A stretch of DNA of 64,000 nucleotides from Artocarpus heterophyllus (Eukaryota > Streptophyta > Magnoliopsida > Rosales > Moraceae): contig CM046350.1 in NCBI GenBank assembly GCA_025403435.1, positions 31,401,346 through 31,465,345 of the forward strand. The letters run 5' to 3'. How positions within the stretch are numbered: position 1 is the first letter of the stretch; each line of letters opens with the position of its first letter. Below the pieces are notes generated by a model that worked only from the letters and a program-made list of their open reading frames with translations, was not told the origin of the DNA and searched no databases. Of this stretch, positions 1 to 11,576 are shown one piece after another. A program made the translations under genes and the position numbers.

Positions 1-1783
1 AAAATGATGATTTTGCCCTCGGTGGGTCTCCTAAATTTCCCAAGCTTGACTTTGCTATTCTAGTGAAAAGAGCTATGTATTGACCTTAGAATATTACCCT
101 AGGGCGTCGCATTTCCTTATTATACACCTTGCCCTAATTTAGTAAAACTTTGCAATTTTGTCCCTTATTTGAAAATTTTGACAATTTTACCCTTAGGATT
201 GAATTTAATCTTTTTAAACCATAATTTGCCATTTTTTGCAAGCATCATTTTTGCTCAAAGTACCATACCCTAAATCCGTTTGAAAAATAACGTTTTTGCC
301 CTTTTAAAATTTTTTACAATTTTAACAAATTTTTGTAAAATTAATATCTCACAATCGATCGCGATTTTCGACGAACTATTTGCAATGCCTAGCAGTTTCA
401 TTGAGATTTACAACTTTTGTGTTTTAACTTTTTTAAAATTCTCACTACACAGGGGTGTTTTTGGGCATTTTTCAATTCTGTCGAGAAGAAAATTCTTCTT
501 ACAATTTAGTCCTTAGATCATTTTTGTAAAAATCCATTTTTAAACAGCATATCTACCCCTGTGAAGGCAGTTCCAACCCTTGTCTAACCCATTTTCATGT
601 CCAAACACCATTTTTACAAAACTAACATTAAAATTACAAAAATAAGCTATTTTGTATAAAATACCATTTTGCACAATAAACCCTAAATTTTCACAATACC
701 AACATACCATAAATCATATATCCATGGGATTTAATCAAAATTTTGCTTGAATACCCACATACTTTTGAGAGAATAAAAATCAAAATAAAAACCACAAATT
801 TTAAAACTTTAAAAGATCAAAACTTACCCAAATGGAGACTTTATGCTTCTAGCCTTCCAAGGCTCCTTTGAAACCTCTTTCCTATGCATTTTTCATGCAA
901 AAATACCATGAATCAACTTTCCTTCCTTAACCCAAGAAAAACCACAAGAAACCTTGAAAAAAGTTTAGGTTTTTACCTTAAAACTTGACAAAATTCCTTG
1001 AGCTTTGTTCTTTGAACTTAATTGGGGTTAATTTTGCAAAGATGTGAAGTTTAAAATTTTTGGGAAAGCTCATCAATAGCTGCCGTGGGGGTGAGGAAGA
1101 GAAAATGAAGAAATTTTGGCTTGGTTTAACATTTAATTCATGTTTATCTCTTAGGGTGACTCACCAAGTAATCCATGAGGTTACTAATGTGGCTCAATAT
1201 GATTGGGCCACCTTTCATGGCTTGGTGGCCCAATGAAATCCTAATGGATCTCCACTTGGTGGGCCTCAAAAATTTATACTGTGTAATTTTTTACCAAACA
1301 GTATTTTTCTTATATTGAAGTGGTAAAATCAGTGCAAAGCATATTCGTAGACTGTATAAAATATTTTACTTGCCTTTAGTGTATTTTTGGAGGTCAAACA
1401 AAACATTTTCTATATCTGCGTTTTCACTTTGCAGTATTCTTATACCACATCAGGCTCCCTTTTACACTGGTTTAGGGTTTTGGTGGGCTCTATATCTTAT
1501 ATATACCTTAATTACCCATCCGTTTATATCACAATTTTATAATTAATTGTGATATAAAATTTATTTTATGGATATTATTTACAAATTTTTGACTATTTAA
1601 ACTCATAAAATATGTGTTAACAATATCCAACATTGCATCACGTTCATAGTAGAATTTTCGATTAATACCGCTTATTTATACATTATCACAATTTTTACAG
1701 AACATACAAATTTTAACGGTAAATTCATTAATTAAACTCAATTAAATATTAGATTTTATTAATGAATTTCCCTGGTCATTACA
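1..1783 (+). repeat. 3' part of a long gypsy-type LTR (K), cut by the window edge
   Basis: The segment ends in GTCATTACA, a TG..CA-type LTR end, at 1783. Several stretches match the complete LTR H (57195-61249) in the same order: an ATGATGATTTT block near the start, a TGTTTTAACTT block with AAATTCT, the block with GATTGGGCCACC and GTGGCCCAAT, and the ATACTG/CAGTATTTTTCTTATA block. The similarity is clear but not close, so K and H are related families or old copies. The left end lies outside the window, so I cannot tell whether K is a solo LTR or the 5' LTR of an element. No coding sequence is visible; the small ORF at 280-516 lies in the LTR and has no recognisable features. Confidence 0.6.
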
Positions 1784-3292
1784 AAGGAAGCCTAATGGAG
1801 GCGCCAATTTGCTAATGAAAGGTGACAAGATTTTGTCTCATAAGTGCACCTCGGACAAAATCAAATCAAGTCCATCTCAAAGTTAACTCTTTGTCCTTGA
1901 AGCTTATCCTTTAAGATTCCCATCAAACAGATGAATTTTATGCTATTGGGGGATGACTAACTTAACTGATGGGAAAATTTAATTTTCGACAGGACCTTTC
2001 CTTTTTTTCAAATACAATTAGACACTAATCATAGTGTAAATCGATACCGATATATGTCTTAATCACTGCCCATTTTTGACTATTTTTTGTCTTAAAAATT
2101 ATTTCTAGATTTAACAAAAAAATCAAAGTTTGACTTTTATGTATCCAAACTCGATAATAACATAGTTTTTTTACACGGTTAATTTCAGAGCTTTTTTTTT
2201 TTTTACAGTGTTAATTTTAGAGCTTGTGTAACATTTTCTACCAAAATTACTACATGCGTAACTTTGACTAAATTAAGTGGCAATTAAGGACTTATTAAGC
2301 GTTAGAGTTTTGCTCAATACACTACTAAATTTGTACTATACTTGGAAATTCTTGTAATTAAATTTTGCAAGTTATTTACATATTGAAATTTTTTCCACCT
2401 TAAGTCACGTTAGAATTTATCAACCAAATTATTAAGTCATAGAGTTAATAAATTTAACTTTAAAATTTATTATACAATTTTGAAATATTTTATATTAATT
2501 CTATAAATTCTTGAGTCATAAAAATTGAACATGATATTTTCAAGAAATTCCTTGACTTAAATATGTAAATTACATTATTTAATTTTAAGATTTTCTCAAT
2601 CATTACATTCCGAACTTTGTTACTTTGGTCTGCCTCACCTCATCTACATGCAGCCGGCAGTGGACGATTTCTAACGGAGTGGAATTTGCTCAAATAGAGG
2701 ACACCATCGTGTTTGGAACTTTGAAATGAGTTGGGAGCTGGTCTCAAATTATTGATTGGAGATTGAGATCTTGAAACCCAACACTCGTCGTGCAATAGTG
2801 CATGACAAGGCATGCAGTTGCTCTGACCATCAACCGATGCTAAAACTTCAGGTTACCCTAATTTTCCACCTCCCAAGTCGATTGGTGTGGACAATTTTAC
2901 AAAATTTGATCTCAAGCATAATAGATTAGGATTGAGAGTTTCAACAAAACATGATGGCTTGATCGGTGGTGATCTAGCGATAGGATCCTCAAATTGAGCT
3001 AGGGGTTTTGTTCCCCATGGCTCTTTGAACAATTTGGCAGAGGTAGTGTATCTCACCGCCGCCTAGAATAGTGAGCCCATGGTCCTTTCGGTGAAGTGTG
3101 GTGGTGGTCTTGAATCTCCATCGATTGATAGTAGATCGATGCAATTTATTGGTGTTTTTCAATCTACAACCTCTTCTGAGAAAAATGGAACCATCGATTT
3201 GCCACAATTTCACTAGGAACACCGAGATCTATGTGAGGCCAAGAATGACTACTCAAGAGGAGGTAAATTGGGTATTCAAAACTTCTTATAAT
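1784..3292. other. Unassigned stretch between LTR K and element C
   Basis: No recognised gene. The first 60 bases hold AATGGAGGCGCC about 12 bases after the LTR end; it begins with TGG as primer sites do, but I cannot match it to a tRNA. Bases 1990-2630 are very AT-rich with no structure I can name. Bases about 2830-3216 are less AT-rich and one plus-strand frame is open apart from two stops, which might be a decayed coding fragment of unknown identity. Bases 3288-3292 (ATAAT) flank the LTR of element C and would be half of its target duplication; the other half is not found. Confidence 0.4.
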
Positions 3293-4546
3293 TGTTGAAG
3301 TTTTCTAGATTGATTGCACAGAGTAATAAACACACAAATAGCAATAATAAATGAATATAAATGCGTTTAAAATAAGGAGTCAAGAAAGAGAGATGCAAAT
3401 GCTATTTATAGTGGTTTGGCAATATGCCAATGTCCATTGTCACTAAGCAAAGACTTGACTCGACCTCTTCCATTAGTACGACCATCTTTTTGGCATGATC
3501 ATTCCTTGTACAAAATAGTGACTTGATCTACCTAAGGTTTACGACAACCTCTTATAATCTACCGATTTTACATAGAGATTAGCTAACCAAAATGACCACA
3601 AAATTTACTAAGGCTTTTGAAACTTAATGCTCTCGGTTTACAAGGATTGAAAAGTTTAAGCACTCACTTACAACTCTTAAAAATGGATAAAATACAATTT
3701 AGAATGAACTAGGAGATGATCAAACACATAAGAAGGATTTTTAAACAAGCTTAACTCAAGAATTAAACAAAGGCTTGTAGAACACTTAGAAATCGATACA
3801 ATGATGATTCTAAGTGTTCTTAGTAATCAATAAGATTAGATTTGAGGCTATTTATAGGCTAGAACTCGAAACTAATTATTTATAGCCGTTTGAGGCGCAT
3901 TTCTAACGGCTAGAAAGCTAGCCGTTGGACACCGCAGTCGAAAGTCATATATATGGCACGGTCGGCCATGATGCTGCCAAAATCAGCCCATTTCTAGGCT
4001 AGGCGGTTGACCTTCTAACACTAGTTGTGGTCAACCGCACGTCGGTAGCTAGCCTAGGTGCCAAAAAATTTTTATAAACTATTTTAGTATAAATCATGTT
4101 AAAACCATTTATAAATCTATATGATGTAAACTATTTGAAAAAAAAATTAATATTTCAATTATATCTTAGAAATATTTTTAAGATATCAAGATCAAAATTA
4201 AGACTTTTGAAATCAAGTTTAAAAATAAAAATATCAAACTTGAGCCAATTAAACTTGATAAAAATCTTATGCATGCTCTAACATCTTACAAGCTTAAAAA
4301 GTAAAAATTGAACTATTCTTCATTCCTGTTGATGTCCTTCTTCATTTTTCAAGCTCTCGGTATAAAAATTTGTCTTCGCATTGATTGCTTCCGAGTCTTA
4401 ATGAATTTCTTGCAAATATCTTGAGATGCTAAACTTTCTTCAAAATAACACTACATATCAAGATAAATCATCAGTAGTAAAGTAATAAATTGTTTGTTGT
4501 CATCAAAACAAAAATAAATATATCATTTGAAACCTTAGAGCCAACA
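3293..4546 (-). repeat. 3' LTR of minus-strand copia element C (SIRE type)
   Basis: On the minus strand this LTR starts TGTTGGCTC next to a purine tract and ends CTTCAACA, giving TGTTG..CAACA termini. Length is 1,254 bases. It is placed as the 3' LTR because the polypurine tract adjoins its start at 4547 and the RNase H and envelope-like ORF of element C lie further up on the same strand. The 5' LTR of C is not in the window. No second copy was available for comparison. Confidence 0.8.
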
Positions 4547-4570
4547 ATCTCCTCCTTTTTGATGATGACA
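4547..4570 (-). other. Polypurine tract of element C
   Basis: Read on the minus strand, a purine-rich run AAAAAGGAGGAGAT directly precedes the LTR start TGTTGG. It would prime plus-strand DNA synthesis. The same ATCTCCTCC form next to a LTR end is common in copia elements. Confidence 0.75.
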
Positions 4571-5169
4571 AACAATTGATTGTTTTTAGTAAAATAATGA
4601 AAGAAATTTAGCTTGAAATAAACAATAGATGTAGGTAAAAAAATTTCTTACCATTTACTTTACCTTAAGCTCCCCCTGCTAAGCATAATTTAATTTTGGG
4701 AGAGAAATGATTTCCCCCTTAGTAGTACACTCAAACAATTCTTATTTTCCCCCTCAATATATGCAAAGTTTCAAATCTTGAGGAGAATGAGAACCTAAAT
4801 CTCAATCTCAATGCAAATTATAAAAAATAATCTTATTCAAATCCAAACATACATATTAAACAAAAATCTCCACCTGCATCCAAATAATCTAATATGCAAT
4901 ATGTAATCTAACCAAGCAATCAACACTTTATCATAAACAGAAAGAGAGGTACAATAAAAATCTATTAAGCATATGTGATCAAAACTATTCAATATAACCA
5001 AAGTTCATAATCCAAACATTAGAAATACAAACCAAGAAAGGAGTTAAAAGACATAAAACCAATATAAACAGATCCAAAATACAAATTAAGTTCCATCATA
5101 AAATATAAAAGGATCTGAAAACATAAAAAATAGTAAAAGAGATAAAATGTGCTCAAGGAGGAAGTTACC
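4571..5169 (-). other. 3' untranslated region of element C
   Basis: Non-coding AT-rich sequence between the end of the envelope-like ORF and the polypurine tract of C. On the plus strand it is marked by several CCCCCT/CCCCCTTAG runs (4670-4760), which are further purine-rich runs on the element's own strand. Nothing else recognised. Confidence 0.5.
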
Positions 5170-5469
5170 TATGCATACTGAACCGTTGAAGCACCTCAAG
5201 AATGCTTCCCATGGTGGTGTTGAGATTAGCCATTTTATTACTCCTGTGTGTCATGGTCTTGTTGAGATGAGCAAATTGCTCATTTGAATGAGTTTGATAG
5301 GTTGTAAAACTAGACTCGAAAAAGTCAAATCTTGAAAAGAGCTGCTAATAAAAATCATGAGATAAAGAGCTAGCTTGTGGAAAGTGTGTAGGTTCTTCTT
5401 CTTTCATTGTAAAGTGTTCCTTAGCTTGAGCATATTTTTGGCGCTCATCCTCTACTGGACAGGGAGCAG
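5170..5469 (-). pseudogene. C-terminal part of the envelope-like ORF of element C
   Basis: The minus-strand frame begins APCPVEDERQKYAQAK and reaches a region with HTHSNEQFAHLN-type text before stops near 5175. It is the continuation of the ORF at 15152-16076: removing element A and one copy of its AGCAG duplication leaves the two pieces in the same reading frame. One in-frame stop is seen near 5347. Envelope-like third ORFs between pol and the 3' LTR are known in SIRE-type copia elements; their function is unproven. The identity rests on position and on family-like text, not on a database match. Confidence 0.55.
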
Positions 5470-6904
5470 TGTTAGAAATGTATGCCCTAAGGAGTAAAAA
5501 TGTAATAAGTTTTTAGAGACATTTTTATCAATAAAGAATTTATTTATTATTTATATACTAAATCTTGTCCTATTTACGTTCATATTTGTTGAATGTATGT
5601 TAAGTAAACAAAAGTCTAAGACTGTCGGTCTAAACCTTAAGAATTGGGCATATGATGGAAAGATTATGCAGAAGACGCGATTCTTAAGGTGATGGTCTAA
5701 ATCATAAGATCCGCAATCGAGGGAATAAAGTTGGACGCTTTATTCATGTAAAGATTGTTATATTGTCTATATCCTTATTGGGAGATGGTTTGTCTTAACC
5801 GTCGAAGGTGGACTCCGTGAATAGAAACATTGGCACATTGTCATAGGTGACGATGTGTTGGATCGAGACATAAAGTGAATTGATTTGGATTAATAATTCT
5901 GTCTTGGCAAATCGATTCACTTTAGACAATCATTTGTACTGTATCTTAATCCTGAGATGAATAGTGAGCCCGTTGTCTTGACTTGTGTCTTTTGATGTAC
6001 CAAAGGGTGACACCTGCATCTTAATAGTGGTATGCATGCTGGTACATTGAAGGCATGACTCTTGATAGCGTAGACCTATTATTCATAGATATGGAATCCA
6101 TAGCTCCTCTTCAGGAGTAGTGATATCCTCTTATATGCGTTATCTGTAATTGAAAAACTAGAGTGCTCAACCATTTGGATACATAGGTGTAACCGAATGG
6201 TATACTGTCCTTGGATGGTACGTTTTTTGATGGTGAGATAATGGAACGTAAGATAAAAATAATTGGGAAGGTAAGACAGAACTTCTCCTTAAGCCGATTA
6301 TGGATAATCCTATGGGGATACGATACCCTATGATATGTCATGGAGACTTAGCTATACGGGCTTCGTAATTCTATGTAGTTTGAGAGTGCAGCTCCAAGCT
6401 CTTATTGGAGTAGCGTTGGAGTTGATAATTATAAATGTATATCTAGGATATTGGGTTTCGTAATTATCGGGAGCTTGAACTATATAGGTCCATTTGGTCC
6501 GCTTTGCTAGCTCACAAAATCCTGTAACGATACGACATGTTTTTTCAATAATTGGTGACTTATATCCTATTTATTAGATTGATTAAAATTTGGAAGAATC
6601 AGATAATTCATGTACGTTTATCAGTTGAATTAATTTTATGATAAAATTAATTCAATATAAACTTGTTGAATTATTGGGATCGGATAATTCTTGTCTGTTT
6701 ATTGGTTGATTTAATTTTGAATAAATTAAATCAAGATAAACTTGTAGAATTATTGGGAATTCATTTATTTTCTTAGAGATTATTCAGATAAAGTTGTTTT
6801 AATTAGATAACTTTTCTATTAGGTTATTTGAATTAAAACTAAGACTTTATCCTATAGAATCTCGGGTGAAAAATAAAAGATTTGCTGAGATATTTTTTTG
6901 GTAG

Positions 6905-6960
6905 TTTGGCATGTCGATGGGCAAGTTCGGCTTGTCGATTAGCCAGTTCAGCCTGTCATT
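6905..6960 (+). repeat. Three-unit 21-base palindromic repeat in U3 of element A
   Basis: Three units with cores TGGCATGTCGA, TCGGCTTGTCGA and TCAGCCTGTCA start 21 bases apart. They are decayed forms of the TCGGCCTGCCGA core that is nearly intact at the matching place in element B. They lie about 120-175 bases upstream of the TATA box. Confidence 0.7.
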
Positions 6961-7077
6961 GTGCAAAGGATAAGATTACTGGTTTTCATGCGGATTTTAG
7001 TAGATATTGATCCGAATTTGATTTTGATTCGAATTTTTGAGACCTAATCTGATAAGGACTGACCCTAGACCCAACCT

Positions 7078-7088
7078 CTATAAATAGG
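7078..7088 (+). promoter_or_regulatory. TATA box of the element A LTR promoter
   Basis: TCTATAAATAG lies in the middle of the LTR, where the pol II promoter of an LTR element is expected. The LTR 3' copy has the same TATAAATA at about 14748. Confidence 0.6.
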
Positions 7089-7481
7089 GAGTAAGTCCCA
7101 TAAGTTATTTAGATCAATTTGAGAGATTAAGAGTGATACTTTACTAGTGAGAATCTAGAAACTCCTTGAGAGCTCTTGTTCACAAATCACGAACACTTGC
7201 TTTGAGTTCTCTCCATTGGTTGGAAGGAGAGTCACCTGGTGGAAGAGTTATACGTGTGAGCCCACACTCACTCCGATCACGGATAGAGAATAGCAAAGAA
7301 GACTAGTTTGTTGAGGCTCTTTTGGAACGTTACTTCTCTTCACAGATTGTGCGAGTTCTTGAGCATTCAAAGGTTAGTAAGATCTGGTTAATTTATGCAT
7401 ATAGTATGTCAAACTTGTGTTTTAAAAAATACTCTGATATAAAATTTTAAAATTTCACTATGTGTTATTTTTCCAACAATT

Positions 7482-7495
7482 AGTATTAGAGCCAT
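7482..7495 (+). other. Primer binding site of element A (degenerate)
   Basis: TTAGTATTAGAGCC follows the LTR end. Element B has TTGGTATCAGAGCC at this place, the usual tRNA-Met complement, so A carries G-to-A and C-to-T changes in the site. Confidence 0.75.
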
Positions 7496-9155
7496 AGTTT
7501 TTACATAAATTTACAAGTTTGTGATCATACTATATGTATACATTTTGTGATCTTAATCTCTCCTATGGTTGAATTTAATTTTATAGAGAGTTGGCATTCT
7601 AGGTTTCTATATATTTTATATGTTATCATGGATTATGTGGTGAATGTTCATTAATTAATTATGGTTGATTAAATGGTTATTTAATTATTTATTAATTAAT
7701 TAAGTTTATCGGTTATGGTTCTTTAGAGGTTAGAATGTGTATCTAGGTCTTTCATGTAATTAGATGGTAGACTATCATCTTCGTCTAGAAATTATTATTT
7801 ATTTTTAAATTTGTAAGAATTTTATAATTAAATAATTATTTGGAGAAGACGAATCTAGAAGGCAGATGTAGAAGATAGATGTTGGCACTTCTAGGTATTT
7901 CCCGACTCTCTAATTTTATGTTTTTGAATTGTTGAAAATAAAATTGATGAATTGCACTAAAAATTGTATTTTCTGGAAAGGGTGATTTTTGCTTGGTCGG
8001 CAGGCCGATGGTCGCAGATTGGCATGCCGAATCTGAGTTTTGGTAGGCCGACAGCAGGACAAAAATCAGGAGGCTTTGGCGACAGGCCGAACTTCTAGTT
8101 CGGTAGGCCGATCTGTCATGCATCAACAGGCCGATCTATAGATCGACAGGCCGATGGGTCATGATCGACTGGCCGATCACCCAGATCAGCTTGCCGATAG
8201 AGAGCTGAAAACTTTTCCAAAAAAAGGTGTAGTTTTGTAATGTAGTTTTAATTTTATTTTTGAGACAATTCTGAGAAACATTAAATTTGAATATGATAGG
8301 AAATATAAGGTATTCGATTCTTACGGATTTGAAAACATGAAGATGGACATTACATGATGAGAGATACAACTTGAGAATTCAAGGATGAAGAATCGATAAT
8401 ATGTTTCAATTATTTTCTTGTAATCTTTGATTTCTATTCTCTAAGGTGGAACCATAATGCTACGGCTATTATTATTTTGCTTGTAGCTTTGCTTGTATGC
8501 ATTATAATATGATTTGCCATGTATATTGATAACATGTCATATAGAATAGGGAGTGCAGCTTATATTAAAATTGTTCATGCATGTCTCTTAAAATAAAACC
8601 TTGATTTCAAAAGATTGAGTGGGAGAAGGTTTTCAGAGAGAGGACCTACGCCTCCATCGTTGGTCCATAAGAAGAACATGGTGATCCCAAACCCTAGGAA
8701 GGGATTTCTATCATGTACCAGATTAAATCTCTGAGAGGATAAGGTATTTTAGCATGATTTATGGTTGCACACCCCTAGGTGGTGATTATAAATCATGGAT
8801 AAAATATTGAAATGATGGCTATACACTCATGTTAATTTTATTATTAACCTCCCCTAGGAGCTCTGTTAATAAAATTAATGGCCAAAGAGATGATTATTAA
8901 TATATGCTGGATCAAACGAGTCTTGGATGGCATATATTAATCATGAGGAGATCCGTGTTCCTGATTGAATTTGGCATGACTCCCTTAGGAGCTTGTTGAA
9001 TTCTGAGTTGGGAATTATCATTGTAAGGTTGTGATATTTTCAAGGTTTTGACACGTAAACACATTTGTATGTTTTTTCATGATTGTGTTATCTTACTAAA
9101 TTATTATGATATGTTTGCTTATGTTTGGTATATGATTCTTTATTGTACATTAAAA
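7496..9155 (+). other. Leader of element A, with a palindromic repeat array
   Basis: Untranslated leader of about 1.66 kb between the primer site and the gag start. The first 500 bases are AT-rich (runs of TTAATTAATTA). An array of 20-23-base units occupies 7997-8197. The rest, including blocks with CCCCTAGGAGCT, matches the leader of element B closely. No ORF of interest. Confidence 0.8.
7997..8197 (+). repeat. Array of about ten 20-23-base units with a TCGGCAGGCCGA-like core
   Basis: Cores start at 7997, 8019, 8040, 8079, 8100, 8123, 8143, 8165 and 8186, so spacing is 20-23 bases apart from one gap of 39 (8040 to 8079). The core is an imperfect palindrome, TCGGC-NN-GCCGA. The same unit occurs in the U3 of this family and in the leader of element B at 32069-32248. 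Function unknown. Confidence 0.85.
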
Positions 9156-9989
9156 ATGTCTAAAAATACTTTATCTTTGATACTTGACAAAAACCTATTA
9201 ACCGGAGAGAATTATAATGATTGGAAATAGAACCTACATATCGTCCTCTCCTTTGAGAAACTGAAATTTATGTTGACAACCTCTTGTCCTCCTGAGCCTA
9301 CGGGAGACTCCACTAATGAGCAATTCCAAGTGTACGATCGTTGAAAAGATGCAAATGATCAGGCTCACTACTACGTTATGGCTAACATGAATAATGTGAT
9401 ACAGGCCCAACATCAGGATTATGAGACTGCGAAGTAAATCTTGGATAATCTTGAAGATATGTTTGGAGGCCAGGCCATAACAAAGTGGCAAGGGGCACTT
9501 CTGAAACTTCATAACTATAAGCAAAGGCTGGGGACATCTGTAAAGGAGCACATGATGTTAGTTATGGGTTACCTTGCTGAGGCTCAAACCAATGGAACCA
9601 ACATCGATGCTGAAACTTAGATGACTATGGTCTTTGAGACTCTGTCAAAGGAATTTATTTCGTTTAGAGCTACTTTTAATTTAAGCAATAGGCGGGATAT
9701 GACCTTAACGGAATTAATGAAACAGTTACAGGAGTTTGAACTGCTAATCAGGGAGTCTCCTGCGGGTGGAGAGGCCAACATGGTAGCTGTTTCTAGTTCC
9801 AATCCCAATTTTGGGAATGGAAAGAAGCAACGGGCCAAGAACGGGAAGTCTTCTATTCTTGCTAGCACCAAGAGTAAGAAAAAGAAGAAGAAGAACCCAA
9901 AGAAGCTTAAGTGCATCTTCTATGGAAAAGTCAGGCACATCAAGAAGCATTGCAAGGACTTCCTTTCCAAAGGAGGTAGGTGTGATCTT
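9156..9989 (+). pseudogene. gag: gag of copia element A
   Basis: The frame starts with ATG at 9156 (MSKNTLSLILDKNLL) and gives the capsid/nucleocapsid of a copia element. A basic KKKKKNPKKLK stretch precedes the zinc knuckle at 9912-9953, where the second cysteine is tyrosine (C-x2-Y in place of C-x2-C; element B keeps cysteine). In-frame stops: TAG 9228-9230, TGA 9342-9344, TAA 9435-9437, TAG 9618-9620. In each case B has the sense codon and the difference is a C-to-T or G-to-A change. The capsid part is recognised by co-linearity with B and family-like text (NYNDWK, FETLSKEFI, FNLSN). Not functional. Confidence 0.85.
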
Positions 9990-11576
9990 TTGTATTTAGA
10001 AACTTTCTTGGTTGAGGAATCTAGTGACATTTGTGTCATAGATTCTGGTGTAACTAATCATGTTGTGTTTCTTTGTAGGGGTTCAAAGAAACGAGAAGTC
10101 TGGTACATGAAGACTTCACGCTTCGGATGGGCGATGGATCCTTGGTCTAAGTGGAAGCAGTGGGAGATGTCCATCTTTATTTTGATAATTATAGGAATTT
10201 AAGTTTGCAAGATTGTTTTTATGTTTTTAAATTTAAAAGGAATTTAATTTATGTAGCTTGTTTATTTAAAGACTCCTATTTGGTTTCTTTTAATGATAAA
10301 GTGGTGATTCGTAAAACAAATCTTTTATCTGTTCTAGATGGATGCAAAATAATCTATATTTGATCAAACCTAAGATGGACTTACTATTTAATGCTGAGAT
10401 GAATGATAATAACTCTAAAAGACTTAAAACTTCTCACTCTAATAAGACTTATCTTTGGCATCTGTGCCTTGGTCATATTAACCTGACTAGGATTTAAAGG
10501 TTGGTAAGGAATGGACCTTTAAGTCACTTAAAGGTGGAATCTATACCTCAATGTCAATCTTGTTTGGAGGGTAAAATGACCAAAAGACCATTCGGGTGTA
10601 AGGGCAAGAGGGCCGAAGGGCTTCTAGAACTTGTGCATAGTGATGTTTGTGGGCCGATGAACATCCGGGCACGAGGAAGGTTTGAGTACTTTGTCACTTT
10701 TATTGACGATTACTCAAGATATGGGTATGTGTACCTGATGCACCACAAAAGCAAAACTTTTGACAAGTTCGGGGAGTTTCGAGCTGAAGTGGAAAAGCAA
10801 TTGGGTAGACCCATAAAGGCACTTCGATCCAATCGAGGTGGAGAATACCTTTTTGATGAGTTCTTAGGACACTTATTAGAGAATGGGATTTTATCCCATT
10901 TGACAGTGCCCAGCACTCCAGAGCAGAATGGCGTAGCGGAGAGAAGGAATATGACTTTATTGGACATGGTTAGGTCCATAATGAGTTATTCGTCAATGCT
11001 TTATCCTTTTGGGGATATGCACTACAAACCGCATGTTATCTTTTGAACAATGTGCATTCAAAATTGGTCCCTAAAACTCCTCACGAGTTGTGAACGGGCA
11101 AGAAGACATCCTTAAACCATATTTGCATATGGGGATGTCTGGCTCATATCCTGTTTAAGGATACGAATAAGTTAGAAGCATGTTTGAAAGTTTGCGTGTT
11201 TGTAGGATATCCAAAAGGGACTAAAGGGGGTTATTTCTATAATCCAAAGGAAAATAAAGTCGTGGTTTCAACTAATGCAACTTTCCTTGAGGAGAGTTAC
11301 ATGGATGACTTTAAACCTCGAAGCAAAGTGGTGCTTGAGGAGTTAAGGAGTGATCCGATTACTCTGGAGGTTCCAAATGAAACCATTCCAATCAGTGTAG
11401 ACAAACCAAACGAACTTGAACAACAACCTAAAGGGCTTCGGCATAGTGGGAGGATTGGGTGTCAACTTGAGAGGTATATGTTCAATGGGGAAGTCTTTTT
11501 GACTGAATGGGATGAACATGATAGGGATCCTTATGCTTACGTAGAGGCTATGGAGGATGTTGATTCAAAACTCTAG
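9990..11576 (+). pseudogene. pol: Protease and integrase region of copia element A
   Basis: Protease: VIDSG with the catalytic DSG at 10041-10049. Integrase: HSDVCGP carries the first catalytic Asp at 10642-10644. The second site reads RSNRGGEY at about 10828, so Asp is replaced by Asn (B has Asp). The Glu is in PEQNGVAERR at 10939-10941. The pre-integrase part near 10440-10560 keeps H and C-x2-C residues. Breaks: frame changes around 10050-10360, TAA 10495-10497, frame disruption near 11030, TGA 11091-11093, TAG 11574-11576. The last three stops are transitions relative to B. Loss of a catalytic residue plus stops makes this copy dead. Confidence 0.85.

Larger units (their letters stand above)
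5470..7480 (+). repeat. 5' LTR of copia element A
   Basis: 2,011 bases, TGTTAGAAATG to TTTTTCCAACA. Paired with 13118-15146. U3 holds three degenerate units of a 21-base repeat (starts about 6906, 6927, 6948) and then a TATA box. The same LTR family occurs in element B, as a solo LTR at 24506-26445 and at the right edge from 62861. Confidence 0.95.

Noticed and set aside
7997..8197. The palindromic array as a CRISPR-like array
   Set aside because: Units and spacers are both short and degenerate, lie inside a retrotransposon leader, and the organism is a plant.
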